Source of the DNA: Vigna angularis
Lineage: Eukaryota > Streptophyta > Magnoliopsida > Fabales > Fabaceae
Assembly (NCBI RefSeq): GCF_016808095.1
Contig: NC_068980.1
Location: forward strand, 13,209,388-13,273,387
Direction: 5' to 3'
Length of the DNA stretch: 64,000 nt
Part shown: in pieces, positions 36,901 through 49,294 of the stretch
How the letters are laid out: each line of letters begins with the position of its first letter
Numbering within the stretch: position 1 is the stretch's first letter
Position numbers and translations under genes: made by a program
The notes under the pieces: model-generated
Databases searched by the model: none
What the model saw: only the letters and a program-made list of their open reading frames with translations
What the model was told of the DNA's origin: nothing

Positions 36901-39900
36901 AACCTTCAGGGACTTAACTGCCCTGAAGAGCAACAAACCTTCAGCGACTTAACTGCCCTGAAGAGCAACAAACCTTCAGGGACTTTAACTGCCCTGAACA
37001 GCAACAAACCTGCAGGAACTGAACTTCCCTGCAGCGGCTAACAACAACAATCCTATAGGGACTTAACCACCCTACAGCGGCTGAAACAGCAACAACCCTG
37101 CAGGGTCTACACTACCCTACAGCAGCTGAAACTTTTCTTCCCTTCACGATTGAACACACGTCAATGACATGAAGGTGAAAGAACGGGTGAGAACCGATCC
37201 GTACTTGGGGACAAATTTGAAACCCCTAACATCGAACGAGTCAAATTAGTGGGTGGTCTCATAGAACAACTCTCAGTGAGCTGTTACAACATGGTATTGG
37301 CAGTGCAAGGATCCTTTCACATGGTAGAAAGAACTGATGCAGTGGTGTCGTGACAAAAACGCACCCGAGACCAATTGAAGAAAGCTAGCGCGTGGAGGCA
37401 CGTTGAGCGGACTGACTCTGGTGGGGTTGGCCGTCGCTCAAGGAGGCGGTCCAGATCCGTTGGTCATCGGACGAAAGTGCGACGGTGGCCGGCGGCAGAC
37501 GGTGGTCGACGGCGGAGAGCAGCGGTGCACAGCGGAGAGATCTGGTCGTTGGTCGGTGAGACCAGGAAATCAGCGTGGCCAAAGAAGGAGGACTGGTACT
37601 ACACGACGAGGGGTTCGACTGAGGAGAGCAGAAAAGTCGTTGGCGACGATAACAACAGTGAGGAACGAGCCCTAGTGTGGTCGAAGCTTTACATCACTCT
37701 TTCAAGCAAGGAGAAAGAGGAAGATTTCCTAGCCATGAAGGGGTGCAAGCTTCCTCAGCGACCCAAAAAAAGGGCGAAACTTATCCAAAGAAGCTTACTT
37801 TTGGTGAGCCCTGGCGCGTGGTTGACTGATATGTGCCAAGAGAGATATGAAGTCAAGGAAAAGAAAAGAAACAAGAACTCTCTATTTGGTAATACTGGAA
37901 AAAAGGCCAAAATTCTAAGGCAGAACTTGACTAGGGCAATTGAAGCCCGTTAAAAACACATGTTAAAGAAGAGACTTTAAGGGGGCCGCCGGCAAAGACA
38001 GTGGAAGCGGATCAAACAAGCTCTGATACCAAGTTGAAAATAAGAGTGATTTATTATTCTCAATCATAAAAAGTACATTCTGATACCCTCTATTTGTAAT
38101 AATCTAATTCTCCTAAAAAAGGAAATAGGAAAACTAAGAAAATAAAATAAAATAAAAGATTATATATCTATTTCCTCTAATTAAGAAAATTCTAAAGATA
38201 TTATCTCAAATTACAACACTTATAGTGACAACTGAATGTGAAAACTAACATTATATGAGATTGTAGGTTATAGAAATGATGAAATTAATATTCCATAATC
38301 CGGACACATCACACATTAGCAATGAAATAGTTGTTATGGTTAACAAAAAATATCATTGGCAGAGAAAAGGATAAAATATTAAGCATCCGTTCATTAAATA
38401 GTTAAACAAGAACAATAGATGCTCAAATTGATACTGTGAATACTACTGCTGCCAGAGGCAGACCTAGCAGACTAGCATTTCCCTGACCGGGGAGCGTAGA
38501 TGTACTCCAATTGCTTACTCTAAGTAACTATCAATCATCAAGGCGAAGGAGTACAACTTTATGAGATAAGACGAGTCTGCCACAAACTTTACTGTTTGTA
38601 TTTTCTTTTCATTACTTTAACCACAAAGACTAACAGAAGAGGGAGATGTTTCTAAATACTACTGTAATAGCACAAACTAATCCATTTTACTGAGACCAAC
38701 CAAAACAGGCCTTTTTTCTATGGAAAAACTAACACATTATTTCCCCTGTACTTTTTTCACCTTTTTGCCATTTTTCAATTAACAAAACACCAAGTTACTT
38801 CTATTTTTGTAGTGTTTGTTTTAGTTAATTCTAATGGAAGTTATTGTATCTTTTACACAATAGCCCATTGTGGTTTGGCGCACCATAAAGCTTACCTTTA
38901 TCATTAAACCTCCTATGGAGAAATAAACACTGGGGTGGTAGATCGAAGAAGTTTTGGGGTGCTCTTGGTTAACTCAAAAGAACTCAAACCCTTTTTTTTT
39001 TGTCAGACTTGTTCAACTTATTTGAATGGTCTCAGCTTGTTAGAATAGGTTAACTTATATTTTTTGAATTACCTATCCATCACCAATGAGTAGGTTGCTA
39101 ATACCTTTTTCCAATATCTCTGATGTAAGGATCATTATAAATATATGAATAAGCTAAAAGATTATTTTTCTCTCAAGCATTCTTTCTATTTCAACTCTCA
39201 AGTAAAGGTATTGTTAAAAATCTCACATCGACTAGAGATAAGACGATTTCATAGTATATAAGTGAGTGCAAACCTTATCTTACAAACCGGTTTTATAAGA
39301 TTAAGTTAGACTTAAAATTCACTTCTTAACATAAAGTCAGATCCATGAGTTAAAGTTTATCCTAACAAGATTTGTTCTTTGTTTGACTGATTTTGTAGCC
39401 CTTTGAGGTTGATCGTTGTTCATGCCAGAAAAGAATTGAAACAGTGACACATTGCAATGTATTTAATAACCCTTATTACTAAATAAATGAGACATATCTT
39501 TCAGTTTTAACTTTTAGTTTGTTCTTTGTTCCAAATTGGTGAGATTCACTTCATTTGTTTGGTTTGGCATGTTCTTGTATTGTTCTTGGGCTTCTTTATT
39601 GGCACTCTGAGCAGAACAACAAAGAACTTAACCGATCTTGGAGCCACATGCCACCTAGAACACAACCGTTTTACATTGCTCGCCTAGACATATGCCACCC
39701 TTGTTCCTTTCACCAATCTTTTTAGTACTTGTTTTAACCCCCTGTTCCTCCTTTTACTACATGTTGAGATTCAAGTCCTCTTGAACAATGGAGAGTTTGT
39801 GTTTGTACCCTGGTCTTTTCTTTATGTAGTCTAAAATAGCATTTTGCCCTATCCACTCCGTTTTTGGGTCCTCCACAATTACTTCAAAAAAGCTTAATGG

Positions 39901-42900
39901 CAAAAATATTTATCTTGTTTTGCATATATTGAACTTTGGTTTCTTGGCCAAGGTTTTTGTGATCACTTGGAAGAAGATGATAGTAAAATACCAGCAATCG
40001 AGGTTCAACAGATAGTGGAAGAAGATGGATTTTCAACATTATGCCTTGTGAAAATCTATGGAACCCAATATATAGGGAACTCTTAGAGCATTCAAAACTT
40101 CAAATGCCTTGTGAAAGAAGACCAAGAGCATTTTTCAACAAATAACATTCAATGTCATTATGATTATGTTCATAAATAGATATCTATTAAACAAACAGAT
40201 CACAACATGAATTCTAGAAAGCCTAACAACAAGACTACTCTGCGTTCCCACTCTTGACAACAAAAATTGTTCAACTTATTTGAATGGTCTCAGCTTGTTA
40301 GAATAGGTTAACTTATATTTTTTGAATTACCTATCCATCACCAATGAGTAGGTTGCTAATACCTTTTTCCAATATCTCTGATGTAAGGATCATTATAAAT
40401 ATATGAATAAGCTAAAAGATTATTTTTCTCTCAAGCATTCTTTCTATTTCAACTCTCAAGTAAAGGTATTGTTAAAAATCTCACATCGACTAGAGATAAG
40501 ACGATTTCATAGTATATAAGTGAGTGCAAACCTTATCTTACAAACCGGTTTTATAAGATTAAGTTAGACTTAAAATTCACTTCTTAACATAAAGTCAGAT
40601 CCATGAGTTAAAGTTTATCCTAACAAGATTTGTTCTTTGTTTGACTGATTTTGTAGCCCTTTGAGGTTGATCGTTGTTCATGCCAGAAAAGAATTGAAAC
40701 AGTGACACATTGCAATGTATTTAATAACCCTTATTACTAAATAAATGAGACATATCTTTCAGTTTTAACTTTTAGTTTGTTCTTTGTTCCAAATTGGTGA
40801 GATTCACTTCATTTGTTTGGTTTGGCATGTTCTTGTATTGTTCTTGGGCTTCTTTATTGGCACTCTGAGCAGAACAACAAAGAACTTAACCGATCTTGGA
40901 GCCACATGCCACCTAGAACACAACCGTTTTACATTGCTCGCCTAGACATATGCCACCCTTGTTCCTTTCACCAATCTTTTTAGTACTTGTTTTAACCCCC
41001 TGTTCCTCCTTTTACTACATGTTGAGATTCAAGTCCTCTTGAACAATGGAGAGTTTGTGTTTGTACCCTGGTCTTTTCTTTATGTAGTCTAAAATAGCAT
41101 TTTGCCCTATCCACTCCGTTTTTGGGTCCTCCACAATTACTTCAAAAAAGCTTAATGGCAAAAATATTTATCTTGTTTTGCATATATTGAACTTTGGTTT
41201 CTTGGCCAAGGTTTTTGTGATCACTTGGAAGAAGATGATAGTAAAATACCAGCAATCGAGGTTCAACAGATAGTGGAAGAAGATGGATTTTCAACATTAT
41301 GCCTTGTGAAAATCTATGGAACCCAATATATAGGGAACTCTTAGAGCATTCAAAACTTCAAATGCCTTGTGAAAGAAGACCAAGAGCATTTTTCAACAAA
41401 TAACATTCAATGTCATTATGATTATGTTCATAAATAGATATCTATTAAACAAACAGATCACAACATGAATTCTAGAAAGCCTAACAACAAGACTACTCTG
41501 CGTTCCCACTCTTGACAACAAAAATCTTCATGATTATGCTAAATCATATGTCATAGTGTCTACTTGTAGGAGGGGAGGTCGCATAAATAGATGAGGATAA
41601 AGTGATTAAGGATGTCCAGTGCTTTTCTTGTAAGATAATGAGTCATACTCAAGAAAAGTGTTTCTCTTTACATGGTTTCCTTGACAAAACAACCAATGTC
41701 TTTAAACTTGAGAATGCTGAATTCATATTTTCTGATGAAGAGTACGGGAAATATCTAAGTTTAAAAACCAATAGCCAAGCACAATCTTTCACCCAATCTA
41801 GCTTGTCAACAACTTGCATTTGTCAAACCGTGGAAAGTCAAAGTCCATGAATACTTGATTAGAGTGCTTTTGTTCTTATCTTTTATAACAATTGATTCAG
41901 TCACTTATTTTTATTATGTTCCTATACTGTTCTTATGTTCTTAAATCCACGATTTAGCTTAAACATGACATATTCTCATGTTCCACAGAAAATAGGAGAT
42001 GCAATATTTGGTTTTGATCTTACAAGAACATTGAACAAATTGATTCGCTCTCGTGGCCAATTGGATTTGATGGAGTGTAGGTGTGGAGTCACTTTTGTGG
42101 AAGATCACCCTTCCATAGTCTTTATGAGGTTCCTTTGTGTGGTATGTACAGTAAGGCTTAATCCATGACTTAGTGAATCGATTTAGTGTCAACTGGTAAG
42201 AAAACCACTCAAATTTCACCAATTCACCACAAAATCCTTCAAAAATTGTCACCAAATTTGTCACAAAACCTAACTGAGAGATATGGATCAGTGAAAACTT
42301 TGGTGCCAAACCTGACCAAGTGTTGATGCTGGTCGTGGTTCCAGTTCAGTGGTGTTGATTGTGGTGCTAATCTTGACTGTGGTTCTGGAACTATTTCTAG
42401 TGTTAATACTAGTTCAAAATAGCTTGGTTAAAATTCTAATCAATGTGCCTAAGTTGTTGTTGGTTCTGGTCCTTTGATGTCTTCGTTGGAGTGTATCACA
42501 GTGCTAGTTTGAGTATTGGTTCTGGTGCTTAGACTGATTCAAGATTCTGGTTCAAAATTGGCTCAGGGCGTGAGCAAGATTTGCATAGCGTAAGTGAAAT
42601 TAGGTGCAATCATAGTTCTGTAAAATCACAATAGTATCACCTCTTCCCTCTCTCTTTGTTGTCATAAATTGTACTTTTAGTAACGAGTCTCACACACATG
42701 ACCGTACTTTGACCTTTCTCAACTTAAACTCACCTTAATTTTTTAACATTCATCAACTTCATGACAAGTGTTTATTTAAAGCAATTTTGCACAGAAAATA
42801 ATGTTTTTCTTACATAACAGATTATTAAAAATGCATGATAAATCTGACCCTAATTGGAAGTTCATCCTCAAATATATTTTGGATTCAAAAATACATATAA

Positions 42901-45900
42901 TTGCAATCAGATATCAATCAATGAACCAAAAGAATAAACTCAATCATGTTTCATAATTATATTTAAAAAAGTTATGCTTGCCTTAAGGACAGAAGTTGCC
43001 ATGAGGATGCGCCGAACAATAGCAATTGATGTAAGAATGGCAACAAGCATAATAAAGCTCATAAGGACTGTGAAAACCCGTAGATGAGTCAGCTCCTGCA
43101 AACGAATTCAAACAATAAATCATTATTGTAGAGACACAAAATAAATACAAAAGGACACAATCAAGACAGTACTCACCCTCACATATACATGAATGTAAGG
43201 ATCATGCTCACCAATAATGGGGGAAATAGCATCATTTCCTATCCAGCCAACTGAAAGTCAAGGATTAGGCATTAGGCATTTTATTTGATTGGTGCTCCGT
43301 CAAAACATAGAAAAAGAAAATATTTGGCTAGATGATTCAAAACTAAAAGAAGCAAGCACAATATACTTCAAATTTAATCATCAATACACTATGCGTGTTA
43401 GTTATACACATTCTTTCATCCTACATTTGAATGTTTTGAGTTATATTCCACACAAGAAAACATTTCTTTTTTCATTGTTGCAATGCCCAAAAGGCATAGA
43501 AGATCAGGGATATCTGGATCATTTCCAAGTCCCAATGAATGGCTATGCTATCAAATGCAAACTCAAATTAGCCATATCGTCTAATATTAAATAAAAGAAA
43601 ACACATTACAAATAAATTGTCCGCTTCTTTTCAAAGAACTCCTACTTCATACCATCAGTCATAAAATTTACCATAATTGTGTAGAAAACTTCGTGTGCTG
43701 GTCCAAAAATTCCTTTTCAATTTTTGGTATAGATTGTTACACAAGTAAATATGCGGCAAGTGTCTAACTATATGTTTGCAATATGTGTTGAACTAAAAAT
43801 ATGACAAGAGAATAGTTGTCTGCTTGATTGGATAAATGAGAGAGGATGCAAAAGTACAGCTGATGCAACGGTGTTTATGAAAATGGTGATCTCAAAAATG
43901 AATAGGCCATGCAGACGACAAGGAACTAAACATTAAATATGCAGAGCAAAGAAAGGAAAAATGAACAAAAAGAAAATCATAGTTGGTTGTCTCTTGTATA
44001 GTGCTACTGCCTTAAAAAAAAACATGCATTTGGAAATCAAAATATCCCAGCAGAGATTCTAACCTTTAAGGTAGAAAAACATTGTAACCGATACCATTAG
44101 AACATTAAACAAAACCACTGTAACCCAAGGCATAGCACCAACAAAGTGCCGAATCATCAGCAGCCAAATCACAGACAGAAACAGAGGTAAAATCCCCCCA
44201 CAAACAATCAGCACAGGCCATGACTTTCCTATGTCAGCCATGTATCTCTGCAAATAAAAGTATTTATGATACTTCAAATTTCTGTAACACATAATATAAT
44301 GCTTAAAGGCAGATAAAATAAAAGAACAAAGCATAGTTTTAAACAATTGTCATTAGTAAGAGTGAAAGTGACATAAAGGGTGAAGGAAAGTCAGTGTGAA
44401 AATAGGTAGGGTATAAGATCTCATAGCACAATGCATATCCACAAGCCTCCATAATTTTCACTTGTTACAACTGTTGGGAAGTTCTACATCAATTACCTAA
44501 TCTATTGGAATGTGGCTTATATATTTGTTGGATAATTTCACTTAATGTCAATTGGCTTTAAAATAAAATCATACATTGTATCAAAACCTATATAGCTTAT
44601 CTTGGTAATTTCCTATTCTGGTAGGCTAGCCAGGTTTGGCAATTGGTTATACGATGAAATTGGATAACAGCTATCAGCTATCAACAGAACCGAGGAGATA
44701 AAACTTCAAATAAATTTGCAGTCTTTGCTATTTTAACAACATATCTTTTCAGCAGAACACTGATATCTCTAGGACACCTCCTTGCCCCAGAAACAAACTC
44801 ATTTTAATTTCTTGTTTCTTCAAAACCAAGTTGCTGGTAAGGGGCTATGCTCTTCCAGAGAAAAATCACACTCATAACATCAATTAAAGAAAAAGTCAGA
44901 AAGAGCAAAAAATTAACCTTTAAGACAGCTGACTGAGAATTGATATACTCATGAATGGACTTATCAATAATAATGTCTTCTTTGATGTTAACTCCACCCA
45001 TCTGCTGCCAATGCTTTAAAGATACATTTGATGCTCTAGCGATAAATTGGCAACTCCAGTAAACTAGACAAAAAAAGTATGCTATAAGAATCAAGCACTT
45101 CATAGAACTCATCATATGTAGGATATGGACAGTTCCCTTACGCCCTGTCACTCCTCGTGCCCCAAAGAAAAGTGAAAAATAAGACCTAAACATAACACCT
45201 TCCTTACAAGAGGCACAATTAGCAACCAAGGTAAAAAGTCAAAGTAATGTGTCAACACAACAGAATCATTAGAATGCATGCAACAACCAGTGTTATCAAT
45301 GGTGGAAGGCCAAAATTCTGCCATATAACCACACCATTATGGTCAATGGCACTTCCACAGCAGGTCTCCTACACAAATTGCATATGGCAGGTAGAAAAAA
45401 AATCCATCAAACCATGGTGCCACCATTTAACAACATTGGCAACAATGTGACATTTATGAATGCATTAGGAATGCAAAAAGTTTTCTCACCGTTTACACTA
45501 GGAAATATGACAGGATAACAAGGGCCCTGAAGTTGAAGTGAAGAGTTTCTCATTTCTGGCGTAAGGAACTCAAAATAATCATAGTTCATATCAATCCAAT
45601 CATTCAGTGAAACGCGAATATCTCCTTCAGGATAATCACACACCCAAGTAAGTGAATCTTCAGAAGGTATAGGGCAGTCCAGCAAGCATATACTGCGGGC
45701 ATTGGCAAGTTTGAATTGGCTGTCCTTCAATCCACTTTGATAAACCTGATTAGGATTTAGCCAGTATTTGAGCTCCAATTCTCGAAGATCTTGAGCTGCA
45801 TGCTTCTGCCCACATACATTTCCTTTGTAGTCCAGCCCATAAGTAAGCCTAGTGAGACAATAAAAACCAGTGACAACATTTTACACAACCATAACAACAA

Positions 45901-46469
45901 ACGCTTGAAAAAAATTACAGGTTTCATGCTACCACACAATCAGGTTTCACATCTTCTTTCAGACTTTCAGTTCCTCAGCAACTAATAAATAACAAGAGTA
46001 GTAAAGTGGACAATGACATGCAATAACAGAAGATCTAATAAACAAAGGATTTTTGTGGTATATTAGTTGAACAATTAGTCAAATTAAAAAACCAAAAATT
46101 TGACAGGAAAGGTTAAGTAGAAAAATGTTGGACAGCAAGAAATACCCTTTCCCCAAAAACACACAAAAACAAGGGAATCCATAAATTGTTAAACACACCC
46201 ATGGCAAAACCACAGCTTCCACTTGCAGAAACTCCATTAGCAAAATGCACAGCCAGATAAAGTTACAAACTTTAAGATCCTCACCTTAATGGGTTTCCTC
46301 GGTTGAAAGCAAAGCTGGAGTTGACAATCATGGCAATCCAGAAAGCTATAAAGATAATAAGAACAGCTATGTCTCTGCATTTTCTGTTGTGCTTAATGAT
46401 TCCACCCAAATGAGTGCTTCCATCACTTGAAGGGTACCTCCCTATGACTGCACCCAAAGGACCCCTCAT
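33945..46469 (-). CDS. CTL1: Choline transporter-like protein (CTL1/CHER1 type)
   Basis: SLC44-family membrane transporter. Arabidopsis CTL1/CHER1 acts at the trans-Golgi/plasma membrane in choline transport, vesicle traffic and phloem sieve-plate development. Ten coding exons give 699 aa, essentially the Arabidopsis length: 46469-46285, 45848-45490, 45063-44918, 44247-44064, 43250-43177, 43095-42982, 36053-35697, 34821-34561, 34451-34224, 34136-33945. Frame is kept at every junction. The start MRGPLGAVIGRYPSSDG is the family N-terminus. The first membrane span is about residues 34-55, followed by a large Cys-rich extracellular loop (56-235) with possible N-glycosylation sites (NSS, NVS). The choline-transporter core covers about 240-660, including the Cys-rich segment of exon 7 (NCNSNCC, CDRCCGYS). 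Intron 6 is 6.9 kb, filled with repeats, and uses a GC donor. No break seen; probably functional. Confidence 0.96.
36245..38218 (-). mobile_element. Small non-coding LTR element in CTL1 intron 6
   Basis: Direct repeats 36245-36415 (171 bp) and 38035-38218 (184 bp) are LTRs. On the minus strand they run TGTTGTAATTTG to CTTATTTTCA. PBS TGGTATCAGAGC (38031-38020) and PPT GAGGGGGAG (36424-36416) are both present, giving minus orientation, the same as the host gene. The 1.6-kb interior has no retroviral-type protein; it holds the hairpin repeat array and a GC-rich block (37375-37670). The 192-aa plus-strand frame at 37375-37953 is Arg-rich with no domain and is not called as a gene. Confidence 0.85.
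36790..37132. repeat. Array of 35-50 bp hairpin units
   Basis: About nine units built on agcaacaaacctt plus cagggacttaactgccctg. Each has complementary arms around cttaa(c/t). Arms differ between units but usually stay paired: caggg/ccctg, taggg/cccta, ctgcagg/cctgcag. Confidence 0.75.
38219..39008. other. CTL1 intron 6, unique portion
   Basis: AT-rich intronic DNA. Nothing recognised. Confidence 0.5.
39009..41524. repeat. Tandem duplication, 2 x 1258 bp
   Basis: 39009-40266 is repeated at 40267-41524 (offset 1258). I found no difference by reading. Each copy contains a stretch opening ttgttaaaaatctcacatcg and a degraded Copia protease-region fragment. Confidence 0.95.
39600..41850 (+). pseudogene. 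Copia fragments in CTL1 intron 6
   Basis: At 39626-39662 (and again at 40884-40920 in the duplicate) translation reads DLGATCHLEH, a decayed protease DTGA signature. Downstream sequence resembles the pre-integrase region with stops. At 41620-41661 a CCHC knuckle (CFSCKIMSHTQEKC, then FSLHGF) typical of Copia gag is visible. The order is scrambled and everything is short. Opposite in orientation to CTL1. Confidence 0.6.
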
Positions 46470-46891
46470 TTTGAAGCCTTTCTATATATGTATGTATCTC
46501 TTTACCAACTGCAAGTAACAAGCTTGGGGGTTTAGTTCAGTATTTCAAGGAGAGATGCAGACAACATGAAGAAGAAACAGAAGTGGAGTAGAAGGTAGGA
46601 CACTGTTGAAGCTTCTGTAGTGGGCAAAGGTTTAGATTTTGGGACATTGAAAATTATTATTATTGAATAATTTTATTATTATTCATCCCATCATAAGACA
46701 AAGATATTCTGAAAAGTCTAAAGTGCTTTTTAGAAAAATAAAAAAGACCACAGTCCTTGTCTTGTTGGGGCTCACTTCGTAAACATAGCCGAGCGGTGAG
46801 AAGTTTGTCGGTTCAAAGGAATATTATGGGTCGGGTTCTCATTTTCTATGCCAAGAATGACAAATTAGATTCAATAAAAGCTTATCAATAG
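46470..46891. promoter_or_regulatory. CTL1 upstream region
   Basis: Probable 5' UTR to about 46640 and promoter beyond. No motif strong enough to name. Confidence 0.4.
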
Positions 46892-47763
46892 CATACGATA
46901 CATTATATATAAAAAATAGCATCATTTCTTATGATATTTTATATTATGTTTCAACTACAAGGGTTAAGTCAATTTCAAAGCTTATAGAGTTAATTTGTTA
47001 TTGAAATTATATAAAAAGATGACATTAAAAATGTTTACATGACCAATTGAGTAATTTAATTATTTCAAAGTGAAGAATAATAGTTTAGCAAATAACTGAA
47101 ATCACCGTAGTGGCAAAAGATTTCAATAATATACACAATGTCTAAACTCTAACATTCTACCGTCATTATTCATTAAAAAAATGAACATACGTTAGTACTT
47201 TAAAACACATTATAACCCTAAAATTCTACTATCAACAATCCTTTTTAGGGGCATTATTTAAAATTAATTACAAGTAGTTACCACTTGATAAATTGATTAA
47301 ACTTGTGTAATAATTCTGAGTGAGTAAGTTTTGTTTATTAAGGTTGCTTTTAAATTCAAATTTTCACACAAAATATAACCGATACATTTTAAATTTATAT
47401 ACTTTAATTATGAAAGTTATGAAGTTAATACTTTAATTACTTCATGAGTTATACGAAGGACATTGTTCTTCAAACTTCATACTTAAAACATTTTACAAGA
47501 GAAAAAAAAATAAAAATAAAATGCATAAGTTAAAGCTAACTTATCTATAAGGATAAAAATGAAAGTTTTACCAACTAACTTACATATAAATTAATTTTGA
47601 ATTATATTAAAATTTATTTTTTATCTTTTATTACATTTGAAGAGCATTTAAAATATTTTTAATATATTTTTAATTTAATATTTAAGTTTTATAAGAAATT
47701 ATAATTGAAGTAGTACAATTTTAATTTAAGGTTTTGAATTTTTTATATATAATGTATCGTATG
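46892..47763. repeat. 872-bp segment bounded by perfect 26-bp inverted repeats
   Basis: 46892-46917 (catacgatacattatatata...) and 47738-47763 are exact reverse complements. The interior is AT-rich and non-coding. The flanks do not form a target duplication. A related end (catacgctacatataat) is at 48184. It could be a TIR element or a fold-back of the start of the neighbouring LTR. Confidence 0.5.
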
Positions 47764-48195
47764 GTCCTCCCGATCCCGCGAACCGAACGGCTTTCTCAAG
47801 GTCGACATACCGCTTGGTCCTTACAACATTGTGTACCGAATGGCTCTTCTCAAGTCGACCACTCAGGCCGACCGACCACTCAGGCCGACCGACCACTCAG
47901 GCCGACCGACCACCAGGGCGACCACATGGTTAGACTATAAATAGTGATAACTCATTAACACCCTAATAAAGATTAAGATGTGATTGGACCGTTATTAGGC
48001 CAATGAAAGGTAAAAGTTCATTACAAGTAGTATAAATAAAGGTCTCAGGTATGACTCCGGACCACGATGGATAATATATATGCATTATTTATTCTTTCAA
48101 TCGTTTGGTTACATTACTAACTTGTGAGGACCAGACAGTATGTGGGCTTGGAGAACCGTTCGATTCACGCCGTCGGAAGAATCATACGCTACATA
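47750..48195 (+). repeat. GC-rich solo-LTR-like repeat, copy 1
   Basis: Contains three tandem units of accactcaggccgaccg at about 47855-47915, then a TATA-type stretch (agtataaataaaggtc, near 48030). It is homologous, in opposite orientation, to 56250-57182 (shared aaccgaacgg, ggccgaccgacca, gaaaggtaaaag, tataaataaaggtc, caggtatga). No coding. Confidence 0.6.
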
Positions 48196-48205
48196 TAATA
48201 TTGAG

Positions 48206-48207
<2 letters not shown>

Positions 48208-48251
<44 letters not shown>
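48208..48251. repeat. (TA)n microsatellite
   Basis: About 44 bp of TA dinucleotides. A matching but longer tract lies at 55700-55799 in the duplicated segment. Confidence 0.95.
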
Positions 48252-48253
<2 letters not shown>

Positions 48254-49289
48254 AGAACATCAAAAATTAAGATATCGTAGAAGATGATTGGGTAAGAAAA
48301 ATATAGAAAATGATAAGATGTAAATAAAATATTAATGTAGAAGATACAAAAGATCAAGGAGGAAGATCGAAAGAAAGATTGTAGAGAACTCGTTGTTTAA
48401 TGGATGGAAGACAATTTTGAGAGAAGCTCACGGTTGATAAAGGAATTAAAGTTAAATCGATAGAGTAATTGCTTATAATAGCTCTGCATAGCATGGGAAA
48501 AGTGGACACAACAATGTAATATGGATATGAACGGTTTTAAGATAATTATCATAATTGGTGTAATTTTTTTTTTTTTAGTTTAGTTTAAATGTGGTAGGGG
48601 TATAAATAGGTAATTGAAAACAAAGATGATAAATTACGATTATAATTCATAAATTTTGTAAATGCCGTTAAAAAAATAAATAGTAAATCTAGTGATAAAT
48701 GTAACAACTTACATTACTACTTTCATACTGTACAGTTACTCTTTTATCTTTGACAGTTTAATTTTATTTCAATTTATATTTATGCAAATCTTCCACTTCA
48801 TCTTCATTTTATTTATTTATTCTCCATTTTTATCATTGTTTGCTCTCTACCCATCATTTCATCTCTAAATACATACACAAAACAAAAGAAATATATGATA
48901 GTTGAAAATAAATGTTTGAATTCTTGATTAAAATACATATTAAAAGATAATTTACAACTTGAACATCAATGTGACATTAATTTATAATATAAGTAAGTTA
49001 CATATTAAGTTCATTCTAGTGGTGGAATCTTGAACACCAAAACCCTCTAATTTAGATTAAAAAAACATTAGTTTGGTAAACAAAAATCTATGTTAAATTA
49101 ATTTGATTTATTTAAAATATATGTCAAATTAATTTGATTTATTTAAAATATATTGGACGTATCAAACCAAAATCTTTATATAAATAATATTTTCAAGTAA
49201 CTCGTTTTGTATTGTAATATTAATATTAATTAGAATTTTGAGTTCCTATATTATTTTCATTAGAAATAGTTCTAGAATAATTAATTTGA
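48252..49289. other. Intergenic AT-rich DNA
   Basis: No gene. 49085-49155 has a 40-bp tandem duplicate (ttaatttgatttatttaaaata). The end (49195-49294) matches 55800-55920, part of the segmental duplication. Confidence 0.5.
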
Positions 49290-49294
49290 AAAGG

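Larger units (their letters stand above)
36054..42981 (-). other. CTL1 intron 6, 6.9 kb, GC-AG
   Basis: Donor CTTAAG|GCAAGC (exon end 42982) and acceptor CTCACAG (36054). The GC donor fits the known GC-AG consensus and gives in-frame SVLK/VAAKVIGEVQ. It contains a 2-kb LTR element, a perfect 1258-bp tandem duplication and Copia fragments. Confidence 0.85.

Noticed and set aside
37375..37953. 192-aa Arg-rich frame in the small LTR element
   Set aside because: GC-rich block without any domain; antisense to the element; no splice or start support.
41935..42309. Short frames on both strands in CTL1 intron 6
   Set aside because: No domain, adjacent to Copia debris, no splice context.
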